The notes under the pieces were generated by a model that was given only the letters and a program-made list of their open reading frames with translations, had not been told where the DNA came from and did no database searches. A DNA stretch of 64,000 nt, from the NCBI GenBank assembly GCA_035538335.1, contig DATLKN010000008.1, positions 186,001-250,000 of the forward strand, read 5' to 3'. A program made the position numbers and the translations under genes. Positions within the stretch are counted from its first letter, which is position 1. Every line of letters starts with the position of its first letter. Source of the DNA: AP-15 sp035538335. GTDB lineage: Bacteria; Pseudomonadota; Alphaproteobacteria; ATCC43930; CGMCC-115725. Shown in pieces: positions 51,474 to 60,624 of this stretch.

Positions 51474-52529
51474 ATGCCGACCGTCAACGTCCTTGCAATA
51501 CAGCGCATGCGCCCCGACGAGCGGGCGGCGATCGAGGCGGTCGATCCGCGCGTCCGCCTCGTCGATGCCGGCGGCTGGTTCGACGGCGAATACCGCGACA
51601 CCTGGCCGGCGCATGCCGTCGCCCGCTATCTGCGCCCCGGCTCGAACGGAGAGGGCACGCGCGGGCAGCGCGACCGGCTTCTCGCCGAGGCCGAGATCAT
51701 CCTCGGCGGCTGGCCGTTCCCGCTCGATCTTCGGGCGCGCGCGCCGCGCCTCAAATGGTTTCACCAGCGCCCGGCCGGGGCGAGCAATCTGCGGCTCGGC
51801 GACCTCTGGGGCAGCGACGTCGTCGCGACGACCTCGCGCGGTCTCGGCAACACGCTCGCGATGGCCGAATACGCGATCGCCGGCATGCTCTATTTCGCCA
51901 AGGGCCTCGACCGCGCGGTCGTCGATCGCGGGCGCGGCGAATTCGATTTCCGCGCCTATCGGCCGCTGTTGATCGAGAGGAAGACGACGCTCGTCGTCGG
52001 CGCCGGCGGCATCGGCCGCGAGGTCGGCCGCCTCGCCGCGGCGCTCGGCATGCGCGTCATCGGCACGCGCCGCGAGCCGCAGCGCGACGGATTGCCGCCG
52101 GGCTTTGCCGAGATCGGCGCCGCCGGCGACCTCGACCGCTTTCTGCCCGAGGCAGATTTCGTTGCGGTGTGCTGCCAATGGACGCCGCAGACCGACCGGC
52201 TCTTCGACGCGGACCGCTTTGCCTTGATGAAAGAGGGCAGCGTTCTCGTCAATGTCGCGCGCGGCGAGATCGTCGACGAGACGGCGCTGAAGGCCGCGCT
52301 CGACAGCGGCCGGCTGCGCGGCGCCGCGCTCGATGTCTATCTCGGCGAGTTCGAGCACCCGCCGCCCGTCGCATTGTGGCGCGATCCGAAGGTGCTGATC
52401 ACGCCGCACGTCTCGGGCGCCAGCGACAACGAGCGCCACCGCGCGATCGACCTGTTCTGCGACAACCTCAGGCGCTATCTCGCGGGCCTGCCGCTCGAAA
52501 ACACCATCGACTGGCAGCGCGGGTATTGA
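51474..52529 (+). CDS. D-2-hydroxyacid dehydrogenase family protein
   Basis: A 351-residue NAD(P)-dependent dehydrogenase. The Rossmann motif is VVGAGGIGREVGRLAAALG, followed by the catalytic Arg in LVNVARGEIVDE, Glu in the GEFEHPPP segment, and His in ITPHVSGASDNERH. ATG 51474 follows AGGAAGATCG. Its divergent position beside the ThDP enzyme suggests both act on the same 2-oxo or 2-hydroxy acid pathway, though the substrate is unknown. Confidence 0.88.
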   Translation: MPTVNVLAIQRMRPDERAAIEAVDPRVRLVDAGGWFDGEYRDTWPAHAVARYLRPGSNGEGTRGQRDRLLAEAEIILGGWPFPLDLRARAPRLKWFHQRPAGASNLRLGDLWGSDVVATTSRGLGNTLAMAEYAIAGMLYFAKGLDRAVVDRGRGEFDFRAYRPLLIERKTTLVVGAGGIGREVGRLAAALGMRVIGTRREPQRDGLPPGFAEIGAAGDLDRFLPEADFVAVCCQWTPQTDRLFDADRFALMKEGSVLVNVARGEIVDETALKAALDSGRLRGAALDVYLGEFEHPPPVALWRDPKVLITPHVSGASDNERHRAIDLFCDNLRRYLAGLPLENTIDWQRGY

Positions 52530-52547
52530 GCCGCCGCGAAGTACCCC

Positions 52548-52570
52548 GTGGCCGGGCTCGACCCGGCCAC
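52548..52570. repeat. Inverted repeat (reverse copy of 5867-5889)
   Basis: GTGGCCGGG and CCCGGCCAC arms enclose CTCGA, the exact complement-order copy of the element at 5867. It lies between the dehydrogenase stop and the GIY-YIG gene. Confidence 0.75.
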
Positions 52571-52624
52571 CCACGCATTTTGGATCGAATGGCCGTTACC
52601 AGCCTGGCTAGTGGAGGTAGCTCA

Positions 52625-52930
52625 GTGCGAGGCAACACCAACTGGAAGGGCGGCTGGGTTTATATCATGACGAACCGGCCGAACGGGACGCTCTATATGG
52701 GATGTACGGTCGATCTCGCGCGACGCGTTTGGGAGCACCGAGAGGGTGTCGCAGACGGGTTCACCAAGAAATATGCGCTGAAGCGGCTGGCCTATGCCGA
52801 GAGACATGACGACATCCTCTCGGCCAAGCAGCGTGAGATGAATATGAAGCATTGGTCACGCGCCTGGAAAGTGCACCTGATCCTTCGCGACAATCCCGAT
52901 TGGGAGGATCTCTACAATCGTCTGATCTGA
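52625..52930 (+). CDS. GIY-YIG domain protein (UPF0213-like)
   Basis: A 101-residue stand-alone GIY-YIG nuclease-fold protein. The core reads WVYIMTNRPNGTLYMGCTVDLARRVWEHREG, with YIM and YMG replacing the consensus GIY and YIG; GFTKKYALKRLAYAERHDD and KHWSRAWKVHLI follow. GTG 52625 has GGAGG 7 bases upstream, better than ATG 52589. Such small proteins have no established function; the variant first motif may reflect loss of nuclease activity. It converges on the molybdopterin gene. Confidence 0.8.
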   Translation: MRGNTNWKGGWVYIMTNRPNGTLYMGCTVDLARRVWEHREGVADGFTKKYALKRLAYAERHDDILSAKQREMNMKHWSRAWKVHLILRDNPDWEDLYNRLI

Positions 52931-52940
52931 ACGCGTGGAT

Positions 52941-52970
52941 GCGCGGGTCAAGCCCGCGCAAGGGGATTTT
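52941..52970 (+). terminator. Hairpin between GIY-YIG and oxidoreductase genes
   Basis: GCGCGGG and CCCGCGC (52941-52959) around TCAAG form a strong stem, followed by AAGGGGATTTT. It lies between converging genes and could terminate one or both. The T-run is short. Confidence 0.45.
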
Positions 52971-53001
52971 CTATACACGCGAGGCACCGCGCGGCGGGCT
53001 C

Positions 53002-55392
53002 TCACGCCGCGCGGCGGATCTCGCACAGATAGGCGCGGTGCGAAGCGGTGCCGCTGACCGGGTCGAGCGCCGCCGTGCCGATCAGCGAATTGTAGTTGGC
53101 GCCCAAGGGCCCGAACGGATCGTAGCCGGGAGCGCCCATCTCGTCGCAACCTTGCCACCAGCCGTGCTCGCCGACGACGACGCGCGGGTCGAGGTTGGCG
53201 TTGAGGCGGGCGCGGGCGCGCACGACCCCGTCCGGCGTTTCGATCGCGACCCAGTCGCCCGGCGCAATGCGTCGCGGCTCGGCCGCCGCCGGGTGCAGTT
53301 CCACGACGGGATCGGGCGCCAGCTTGCGCAGGCTCGGCAGGGCGCGGTGCTGCGTCTGGCAAAACAGCGACGACTTGGCGCTCGTCAGGACCAGCGGGAA
53401 GCGCGCGAGCAGGTCGGGACGCGCGACGGGCCCGATCTGCGGCTCGGCGAAGTCGGGCAGCGCCGGGTAGCCGTGCTCGAAGAGCGTCTGCGAATAGAGC
53501 TCGACCTTGCGTGACGGCGTCGCGAAGCCCGCTTGCGCATATTTGCGGTAGCGGGTTTCGAGCGTCACCCGCACGCCGCCGCGCTCGGCGCGAAGCTGTT
53601 CGAGGCCGACGCCGCTCGGCGCCAGCTGATGCCGGTAGGCCGCCTCTATGTCGCCGCCCCAAAACGCGTCCGACAGGCCGAGCCGCCGCGCCAGGTCGAA
53701 GACGATCTCGGTGTCGGGGCGCGCTTCGCCCGGCGGCGGCACCACGGCCGGGCGCAGCTGCACGAGCGACTGCGCTTCCTCGCTGATCTCGAAGCCGATC
53801 TTCAGCGCCTCTCGCTCGAAGGCCGAGGCAACCGGCAGGATCACGTCGGCCAGCTCGGCGGTCGGGTTCAAGAAGAGGTCGGCGTGGGCATAGAAATCCA
53901 GTGCCGCCAGCGCCTCCCGCCCGCGCTCGCCATCGACATGCGCGAGCAGCATGTTGGCGCCGAACCCGATGACGGCTCGCACCGGGTAGGGTTTTCCTTC
54001 GAGGATCGCCCGATACAGCTCGCGCGGCGCATAAAACCCGGCACGCCCCGGCCCGAGCGGGCGCTCGGCGAGGCCCAATGCCGGGGCGAGGCGCTGCGCC
54101 GCCGGCAGATCCTCGCCGGTGACCGACGCGGTGGCGGGGGCGGGAAACAGCACGTTGCCGCCCGGCGCGTCGAACGAGCCGGTGAGCGCGTAGAGGAGCG
54201 ACATCGCGCGCGCCGTCTGGGTCACGTTGGCGTGCTGCTCGTGGCCGCTCCACGCGTAGTAGGCGACCGGGCGCGAGTGCCAGATCAGCCGCGCCGCCTC
54301 CGCGACCTCCTCGCGCGGCAGCCAGCAGATTGCCTCGACCGCCTCCGGCGGATACTGCCGGCAGAGCCGGCGGTAGAGTTCAAAAGCCGGGTGGCAGACG
54401 ACTTCGCCCGAATGCGTCGAAATCCGGTATTCGCCGTCGAGGGCGAGGCCGGCGGTATCGCCGTCGTAACGGCCGCTCGCCGTATCGTACGCTGCCGGCC
54501 GGCCGGCGGCGCCGTCCCAGGCGAAGAGCCGCCGCGGATCGCCCGCCGGCGAGAGATCGGCCTCGGTCAGAAAGCGCCCGGTGTCGGCCCGCACCAGATG
54601 CGGCCCGTTGCTCCAGTCGCGGATGAAGTCGCGCTCGAACCAGCCGCGCTCGATCATCAGATGGGCGATGCCGAGCGCGAGCGCCCCGTCGGTGCCGGGT
54701 CGCACTCGCAGCCACAGATCGGCCTTGCCGGCGAGGCCGACGCGGCGCGGATCGACGACGATGAGCCGCATGCCGCGCTTCGCCGCCTCGACGATGGCGG
54801 TCGCGTGCGTCAGGCGCGTGAAGCTCGGGTTGTAGCCCCACAGGATCGTGACCCCGGCGTTTGCGATGTCCGGCATCGCGCCGCCGGCGCCGCCGGTGCC
54901 GACGCTCGCGACGCCATAGGTGAAGCGCGTCGCAAAGGCGCGGCCCCAGCCGCATACATCGAGCGAGACAGCCCAGTTCGGCGTGCCGAAGGCGTTGGCT
55001 AGCCGGCGGATGAAGCCGGCAGAATCGACGATTGCGGTCGTCGATGGCGAGGACACCGTGAAAGCGACGGCCTGCGGCCCGTATTGCTCGGCGGCGCGGC
55101 GCATCGCGGCGGCCGAGAGGTCGAGCGCCTCCTCCCAGGAGATGCGCTGCCAGCCGGGGTCGGGATCGCCCTTCGGCCGGGTGCGGCGCAGCGGGTGCGT
55201 CAGCCTTTGCGGGTGGTAGACGAGCTCGGGCGCGGCGCGGCCCTTGGCGCAGAGCGCTTGGCCCGTAGGGTGCGCGGGATCGGGTTCGAGGCGCGTGAAG
55301 CGCCCCTCCTCGACGACCGCGACGGCGCCGCAGCGCGCGATACAGAGCCCGCAATAGGTGCGGATGCGCTCCGGACCCGCACCATCCGCCAT
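53002..55392 (-). CDS. Molybdopterin-dependent oxidoreductase, 4Fe-4S type (formate dehydrogenase/nitrate reductase-like)
   Basis: A large catalytic subunit of about 796 residues in the DMSO reductase family. An N-terminal 4Fe-4S site is TYCGLCIARCGAV with a fourth Cys in ALCAKGRAA. The probable Mo ligand is the Cys in SLDVCGWGRAFATRF. Further MGD-binding segments are NAGVTILWGYNPSFTRLTHA and IVVDPRRVG, and the C-terminal domain includes RFPLVLTSAKSSLFCQT. No Tat signal precedes it, so it should be cytosolic. Substrate is unclear (formate, nitrate or an organic molecule). ATG 55392 is chosen; upstream in-frame sequence is unlikely coding. No small subunit is nearby. Confidence 0.85.
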   Translation of the reverse strand: MADGAGPERIRTYCGLCIARCGAVAVVEEGRFTRLEPDPAHPTGQALCAKGRAAPELVYHPQRLTHPLRRTRPKGDPDPGWQRISWEEALDLSAAAMRRAAEQYGPQAVAFTVSSPSTTAIVDSAGFIRRLANAFGTPNWAVSLDVCGWGRAFATRFTYGVASVGTGGAGGAMPDIANAGVTILWGYNPSFTRLTHATAIVEAAKRGMRLIVVDPRRVGLAGKADLWLRVRPGTDGALALGIAHLMIERGWFERDFIRDWSNGPHLVRADTGRFLTEADLSPAGDPRRLFAWDGAAGRPAAYDTASGRYDGDTAGLALDGEYRISTHSGEVVCHPAFELYRRLCRQYPPEAVEAICWLPREEVAEAARLIWHSRPVAYYAWSGHEQHANVTQTARAMSLLYALTGSFDAPGGNVLFPAPATASVTGEDLPAAQRLAPALGLAERPLGPGRAGFYAPRELYRAILEGKPYPVRAVIGFGANMLLAHVDGERGREALAALDFYAHADLFLNPTAELADVILPVASAFEREALKIGFEISEEAQSLVQLRPAVVPPPGEARPDTEIVFDLARRLGLSDAFWGGDIEAAYRHQLAPSGVGLEQLRAERGGVRVTLETRYRKYAQAGFATPSRKVELYSQTLFEHGYPALPDFAEPQIGPVARPDLLARFPLVLTSAKSSLFCQTQHRALPSLRKLAPDPVVELHPAAAEPRRIAPGDWVAIETPDGVVRARARLNANLDPRVVVGEHGWWQGCDEMGAPGYDPFGPLGANYNSLIGTAALDPVSGTASHRAYLCEIRRAA

Positions 55393-55624
55393 GATCCTGC
55401 GCTCCCTGTCGAACCCGCTGTTGCCCCAGCTTATACGGAACGCGGTAATGCCGCATGCGTGGATTTCAGCTCTCAGTCGAAAGCCGGGCTTCAGGGAAGA
55501 AGCGCAACGCGTGGTTTCGCGAACGGTCGGCACCGAGGATGACGGGTGTTTGTGCCGCGGCGCACGTCATGGTTAGCTATTACGATTGGCGGTGACGACA
55601 ATGTTCAACCATAGAGGCATCGGA

Positions 55625-56602
55625 ATGCAGCTGAGCCGGCGTCGCCTGATTGGCTTCGCAGCGGCCGGGATTATTTGCAGTGTGCTTGCAGGTCCCAGTT
55701 GCGGAGCGGATGCGCAAGCCAGAAAGCTCCTGGAATATCGAGAATCGGTATACAATAATATTTATGTATATCAACAAGGCACGAATATCATCCTGACTTT
55801 TGGACAGAACCGCAAACTTTACTACGAGAGTTTATACAATACGCTCGACCCGACCGATCTCCCGGCTCGATACACCCAAATGATGACGGCGGCTTTGGCA
55901 TATCCGGAAAAGCCTCTTGCCATACTGGAAATTGGCTTGGGGGGTGGCAGAACGGCGTCGTACTTGCATCATTATCTGCCTGAGGCGCAGATCACCTCGG
56001 TAGAGTTGGACCCCGTGGTGTTCGAACTCGCAAAGAAGTACTTCAATGTGAAAGCCGGCGGCACATTCAAGGTGGTTGCTAAAGATGGGCGATTGTTTCT
56101 GGCCGACAGCAAAGCCAAGTATGACATTATCTTGATCGATGCGTATCGGGCGCCGTTTGTGCCGTTCCATCTTCTGACAAGGGAATTTTATGAGATTGTA
56201 AGAGATCACCTGACGGACGGCGGGGTGGTAGCGCAAAATGTGGAGCCGTCGACGATGTTGTTCGATGCCGCAGTCAAGACGATCCACGCCGTCTTTCCCC
56301 AAACGGAGTTTTACGTCGCCGACGGAAATGTCGTGACGGCCGCGTATTTGGGGAAACTCCGGACCGGGGAGGCGTTAGCTCGCCGAGCCGCCGAACTGCA
56401 GGCGAAATACCACCTGCGGTATAGGCTTTCCGATTTGCTGGCGAAGCGGCGGCTGCTGCCGCCGGATATGGGTCCGATCGATCCGAGCGCAAAGGTTCTT
56501 ACGGATGACTTTGCGCCGGTCGACGCGCTGAAGGCTATCGAACGCCACAACAGGAAATGGCCGGGAACGGCCGACGCCACAGCCGCGGACCCAGGGCCAT
56601 AA
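55625..56602 (+). CDS. Spermidine-synthase-like protein, soluble half of a split pair
   Basis: Aminopropyltransferase-like protein of about 325 residues with a short signal-like start (MQLSRRRLIGFAAAGIICSV). The SpeE-type core shows LAILEIGLGGGRTASYLHHYLPEAQITSVELDPVVF and DIILIDAYRAPFVPFHL, then LTDGGVVAQNVEPSTML. Family members transfer aminopropyl groups, but the acidic residues needed for amine binding were not verified. The region is visibly less GC-rich than neighbours. Starts at 55586 and 55601 are also possible. It ends 2 bases before the GTG of the membrane partner, so they form one transcript. Confidence 0.78.
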   Translation: MQLSRRRLIGFAAAGIICSVLAGPSCGADAQARKLLEYRESVYNNIYVYQQGTNIILTFGQNRKLYYESLYNTLDPTDLPARYTQMMTAALAYPEKPLAILEIGLGGGRTASYLHHYLPEAQITSVELDPVVFELAKKYFNVKAGGTFKVVAKDGRLFLADSKAKYDIILIDAYRAPFVPFHLLTREFYEIVRDHLTDGGVVAQNVEPSTMLFDAAVKTIHAVFPQTEFYVADGNVVTAAYLGKLRTGEALARRAAELQAKYHLRYRLSDLLAKRRLLPPDMGPIDPSAKVLTDDFAPVDALKAIERHNRKWPGTADATAADPGP

Positions 56603-56604
56603 TC

Positions 56605-57207
56605 GTGTCCCGCAGAATTACGTGGATGGCGCTGCACGCGTTTCTGGTGGGCGGCGTCCTCATGGGATTTGAGATGCTCGGCAGCAGGTATCTCTATCCG
56701 TATTTCGGCGGCGGAATTGGTACCTGGGCCGGGTTGATTTCTACCATATTGCTGGCGCTCGCAATCGGCTATTTCGCCGGCGGCGCTCTGGTCGATCGCT
56801 ATCCGTCGCCTTTCATAATGGCAGCGGCGATCGCCGTGGCGGCGGCTTACCTCGCGGCAATACCGGCAACCGCCGACCGGATGATCGCGGTCGTCATGCA
56901 TAGTTGTGGCGAAGGCCCTGGCGGAATTTTGGCCGCGGCGTCGGCCCTCCTGCTGATCCCGATGTCGCTGTTGGGCATGTTTTCTCCGGTATCGGTGCGT
57001 CTGCTGGTGCGTTCGATCGCCGAGACCGGGCGGCTGGCGGGGTTGATGTACGGCGTGTCTACCGTCGGCAGCGTATTCGGCACGTTATTCACCACGTTTG
57101 TGCTGATTCCGACGATCGGTTCACGCGAGATTACCTACCTCTATGCGTGCGTCTTGGGAGTTTGCGCCCTCGGCGTCGCGTTCACGCCCTGCGCTCCCGC
57201 CGAATGA
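56605..57207 (+). CDS. Membrane half of split spermidine-synthase-like pair
   Basis: A 200-residue membrane protein with about 5-6 helices: WMALHAFLVGGVLMGFEMLGSRYLYPYFGGG, ISTILLALAIGYFAGGALVDR and LMYGVSTVGSVFGTLFTTFVL. These match the N-terminal membrane domain of the fused membrane/spermidine-synthase-like protein at 62139-63713. Here it is a separate gene and lies after the soluble half instead of before it. The GTG at 56605 is 2 bases from the upstream stop. Unknown substrate; it may present or export a polyamine-like product. Confidence 0.72.
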   Translation: MSRRITWMALHAFLVGGVLMGFEMLGSRYLYPYFGGGIGTWAGLISTILLALAIGYFAGGALVDRYPSPFIMAAAIAVAAAYLAAIPATADRMIAVVMHSCGEGPGGILAAASALLLIPMSLLGMFSPVSVRLLVRSIAETGRLAGLMYGVSTVGSVFGTLFTTFVLIPTIGSREITYLYACVLGVCALGVAFTPCAPAE

Positions 57208-57303
57208 AAGGGACGTCGCATCGAGGCGCTGCCCGAAGCGTGTGCATTGCGCGCTTGCCGCCCCGACCCTAGAATCCTTTCGGCCGAAGAAAGGGTGACC
57301 GCG

Positions 57304-59043
57304 ATGCTTTCGAGACCCAACGCTGCGCTGTCGCAGATCCACATGCAGATCATGTGGTCGCGCTTGATCGCGGTCGTCGAGGAGCAGGCGCAGACCTTGG
57401 TGCGCACCGCTTTTTCGACGACGGTGCGCGAGGCGGGAGACCTGTCGGCCGGAGTCTTCGACCGCGACGGCAACATGCTGGCGCAGGCCGTTACCGGCAC
57501 GCCCGGCCACGTCAATTCGATGGCGGCGGCGGTCAAGCACTTCCTCGACGCCTTTCCGCTCGCGACGATGCGCGAGGGCGACCACTACATCACCAACGAT
57601 CCGTGGCTGACCTGCGGCCATCTGCACGATTTGACCGTCGTCAGCCCGAGTTTTCTCGGCGGCGAGCCGGTCGGCCTCTTCGCCAGCACCGTGCACGTCG
57701 TCGATATCGGCGGGCTCGGCATGGGGCCGGACGGCCGGCAGGTCTTCGAAGAGGGCCTCTCGATCCCGCTGATGGTATTGGCGCGCGAAGGCAAGATGAA
57801 CGAGGATTTGCTGCGCATCGTCCGCGCCAATGTGCGCGAACCCTTGCAGGTCGAGGGCGACGTCTACGCGCTCGCCGCCTGCAACGACGAGGGCAGCCGG
57901 CGCCTCATCGAGATGATGGAGGAATTCGGCATCGCCAACCTCGATCGCCTCGGCGAGCACGTCATCGAAACCTCGCGACAGGCGACGATCGAGGCGATCC
58001 GCAAGCTGAAGAAGGGCACCTACCGGAACAGCCTGCGGATGGACGGCTACGACCGGCCGCTGACCCTCGCCGCGGCGATGACGATCGGCGAGGACGGCAT
58101 CCATGTCGATTACGCCGGCACCTCGCCGGCGAGCGCCTTCGGCATCAACGTCGTCCTCAACTACACGACCGCCTACACCGCCTTCGGCGTCAAGTGCCTG
58201 GTCGCGCCCGAGGTGCCGAACAACGCCGGCTCATTGGCTCCGATCACCGTCTCGGCGCCGGCGGGCTCGCTCCTCAACGTGCAGCGCCCGCGCGCCGTCG
58301 CCGCACGCCACACGGTCGGCCACATGCTGCCCGACGTCGTCTTCGGCTGCCTGCATCAGGTGATGGAAGGCGGCGTGCCGGCCGAAGGCGCCTCCTCCTT
58401 GTGGATCCCGCAGATCTACGGCGGCGGCGAGATCTTGGACGAGCTGGGCGATGGCGTCACGCGGCCCGATATCCGCCCGTTCTCGACGGCGATCTTCCAT
58501 TGCGGCGGCGCCGGCGCGCGGCCGGGCAAGGACGGGCTCGACGTGACGGCCTTCCCCTCGGGGGTGCGCACGATCCCGGTCGAGGCGACCGAGTCGGTGG
58601 CGCCCGTCCTCTTCCGCCGCCGCGAATACCGCGACGATTCGGGCGGCGCCGGGCATTGGCGCGGCGGCCTCGGCCAGGTCATCGAGCTGGGCGGCGCCGA
58701 GGGCACGCCGATCGCCATGCTGTGCAACTTCGAGCGCATCAACAACCCGGCGCGCGGCCGCGACGGCGGCGGCGAAGGCGCGGCCGGCCGGGTCGGGCTC
58801 GCCTCGGGGCGCAAGATCGGCCCGAAGGGACGGCAGGGCGTGCCGGGCGGCGACTTCATCCGGCTCGAAACCCCGGGCGGCGGCGGCTTCGGCGACCCCA
58901 GGTCGCGCGACCCCGAGCAGGTCGCGCTCGATGTCGCCGACGGCATCGTCTCGGCTGACCGCGCGCGCGAACTCTACCGCGTCGCGCTCTCGGAAGAGGG
59001 CGCGGTCGATCCGGCCGGGACGGCGAGGCTACGCGCCGAGTGA
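57304..59043 (+). CDS. Hydantoinase/oxoprolinase B subunit (HyuB)
   Basis: ATP-dependent hydantoinase small-subunit homologue of 579 residues. LIAVVEEQAQTLVRTAFSTTVREAGDLSAGVFD and PGHVNSMAAAVKHFL are conserved, as are LPDVVFGCLHQVMEGGVPAEGASSLWIP and PRSRDPEQVALDVADG at the end. It needs HyuA, whose only copy in the window is at 42451-44544. ATG 57304 follows AAAGGG. Its TGA overlaps the GTG of the next gene as GTGA, which couples a metabolic enzyme to a HEPN-like protein. Confidence 0.92.
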   Translation: MLSRPNAALSQIHMQIMWSRLIAVVEEQAQTLVRTAFSTTVREAGDLSAGVFDRDGNMLAQAVTGTPGHVNSMAAAVKHFLDAFPLATMREGDHYITNDPWLTCGHLHDLTVVSPSFLGGEPVGLFASTVHVVDIGGLGMGPDGRQVFEEGLSIPLMVLAREGKMNEDLLRIVRANVREPLQVEGDVYALAACNDEGSRRLIEMMEEFGIANLDRLGEHVIETSRQATIEAIRKLKKGTYRNSLRMDGYDRPLTLAAAMTIGEDGIHVDYAGTSPASAFGINVVLNYTTAYTAFGVKCLVAPEVPNNAGSLAPITVSAPAGSLLNVQRPRAVAARHTVGHMLPDVVFGCLHQVMEGGVPAEGASSLWIPQIYGGGEILDELGDGVTRPDIRPFSTAIFHCGGAGARPGKDGLDVTAFPSGVRTIPVEATESVAPVLFRRREYRDDSGGAGHWRGGLGQVIELGGAEGTPIAMLCNFERINNPARGRDGGGEGAAGRVGLASGRKIGPKGRQGVPGGDFIRLETPGGGGFGDPRSRDPEQVALDVADGIVSADRARELYRVALSEEGAVDPAGTARLRAE

Positions 59044-60359
59044 GCCCGGATAAGACCATTGAGGCTCTACCGCCCGCTGCGCTCAGAGAGGCAGTTGAAC
59101 AGCTGTGGCGTGTCCGTCTCCCGGGTCCCAGCAATTTGTTCAAGGCGCCGGAATTTGTTCGATTGCGTGATGTGTGCGCAAGCCTCTATCTCACAACTCG
59201 ATCCGCATCAGAGGATGCGGCGGCGCTGGAAACCGGCCTAGAGTTTGCGCTCAGCCACGCGTTGGATTCACTGGGCCTTCCTGGTCGCCCCTCACCGGCA
59301 GACCGGCACCTAGCTCTTCCGGCCGGGGTCGCGGCCGCAAGACTGCATGCCGCCTTTCAGAGAAGGAAAGGTCGCCGGTTATACCTTTGTCCGCTCGATA
59401 AGGCCGATAGCCTACCGGATCTGACGTTTGGCCCTAATCGCATCGCGAGGTTCACGGCCGTCGAATTAGAGAAGCTGGTAGATCTGCCGCGCCTGAGGCG
59501 CATCAGCTCGGCCTGGGCGTTCGACGCCAGGCGATTCTCGCAATTTATGTGGCTGACGATCGAGAAGACTTACTCTCGTGAACGCGCTCCATCACAGAGA
59601 GCAATTCCCTGGCTTTTCGAGCCGCCTGTTTGGCCCGGTGCAATCGAGCCGCACCGACGGTGGTTTCCAATCGCTGTCGAGAATGCGCTCTTAGCAATGC
59701 TCTTGGCGCCGTGGGAGGATTGGACGGTCTGGCGGGCGCTGGATTGGCGTGGATTTGAAATGCCGTGGGTCTACGAGATCGACGACGATCTCTTCGTCCG
59801 GCCGCTGCCGCCTCCTTCTCCCGACTCGCTATCCTGGGAACCGCCGGCCCTCGACGATGATGGGGAAGAGGTCTCCGGCACAGAAGAGCCGGAGCGGAGG
59901 GCGCTCGTCCCCGGAGCCGAGGTTTCGGCATGGCTGAACGAGTCCCGCTGGACCGATGCGGCGCGCGCCCTTCAAAGCCCTCTCTTCGAAACCCCGATAG
60001 CACATTTCTTCGTCAAGACGTTCTTGGAAGATCCCCTCGACGAGTTTCTGGCACACATTACGGCCATCGAGGCGGCATTGGGACTTCAAAGCGACTACCG
60101 GCGCGGCGCAACCAAGCTCGTCGCCCAGCGTGTAGCGACACTGCTCGGCGAGCAGGACGCCGGTCGGATTTACCACGACCTGTTCAACCTGAGGTGCGCC
60201 TTTCTGCACGGTCGAAATATGGACACCATCTCCTCCGAGCAGCGCATCGGGGCGCGCCGACTTGCTCGCAGGGTCGTCGATGCATTGGCCAGGGCGGTTC
60301 CGACTCTACCGCAGGGACAATCTCGCGAAGATTTCCTGAACAATTTGTGGCCGAGATGA
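59040..60359 (+). CDS. HEPN-like (Apea-type) protein of unknown function
   Basis: A 439-residue protein I do not recognise in full. The C-terminal about 120 residues form an all-helical domain with an RNase-type R-x4-H motif, LFNLRCAFLHGRNMD (R385, H390), which resembles the Apea/HEPN family of RNA-cutting or RNA-binding domains. The N-terminal 300 residues include FDARRFSQFMWLTIEKTYSRE and an acidic linker (PALDDDGEEVSGTEEPE). GTG 59040 overlaps the hyuB stop. The next ORF (60356) overlaps its stop by ATGA. The gene is clearly less GC-rich than hyuB, which suggests acquisition. Confidence 0.7.
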   Translation: MSPDKTIEALPPAALREAVEQLWRVRLPGPSNLFKAPEFVRLRDVCASLYLTTRSASEDAAALETGLEFALSHALDSLGLPGRPSPADRHLALPAGVAAARLHAAFQRRKGRRLYLCPLDKADSLPDLTFGPNRIARFTAVELEKLVDLPRLRRISSAWAFDARRFSQFMWLTIEKTYSRERAPSQRAIPWLFEPPVWPGAIEPHRRWFPIAVENALLAMLLAPWEDWTVWRALDWRGFEMPWVYEIDDDLFVRPLPPPSPDSLSWEPPALDDDGEEVSGTEEPERRALVPGAEVSAWLNESRWTDAARALQSPLFETPIAHFFVKTFLEDPLDEFLAHITAIEAALGLQSDYRRGATKLVAQRVATLLGEQDAGRIYHDLFNLRCAFLHGRNMDTISSEQRIGARRLARRVVDALARAVPTLPQGQSREDFLNNLWPR

Positions 60360-60601
60360 AATTTCATGACCATGCCGCGGCGCGAATGGCCGAGCGCGTT
60401 GCAAGCGAAGACGAGGTTGCTGCGACGATAAACGGGGGAGAGCGTTTTCCGGCAAAATTCGGTCGGACCGGGTTTCGGCGTAACTTCCTCTTTAACAGGC
60501 AGTGGCGTGGACGTACTTATGCAAACAAGCAGATCGAGGTGTTCGCGGTGTACGAAGACGATGATTGGCTGGTTATCAGCGTTATCGTGAAATATTTTTG
60601 A
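60356..60601 (+). CDS. DUF4258-family small protein (putative toxin)
   Basis: An 81-residue protein beginning MKFHDHAAARMAERVASED, a start typical of DUF4258, and ending with RTYANKQIEVFAVYEDDDWLVISVIVKYF, a BrnT/RelE-like beta-sheet pattern. Members of this family often stand next to DUF2283 or HTH proteins and are predicted toxins, although not all have been tested. The ATG overlaps the HEPN-like gene's stop and the DUF2283 gene follows after 23 bases, so all three are likely one transcript. Confidence 0.75.
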   Translation: MKFHDHAAARMAERVASEDEVAATINGGERFPAKFGRTGFRRNFLFNRQWRGRTYANKQIEVFAVYEDDDWLVISVIVKYF

Positions 60602-60624
60602 GACAACTGGCCCCGGAGCCTGGG

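Noticed and set aside
55393..55624. Possible small gene between the molybdopterin and spermidine-synthase-like genes
   Set aside because: Short frames here lack start-site signals or recognisable motifs; it is better treated as the divergent promoter region.
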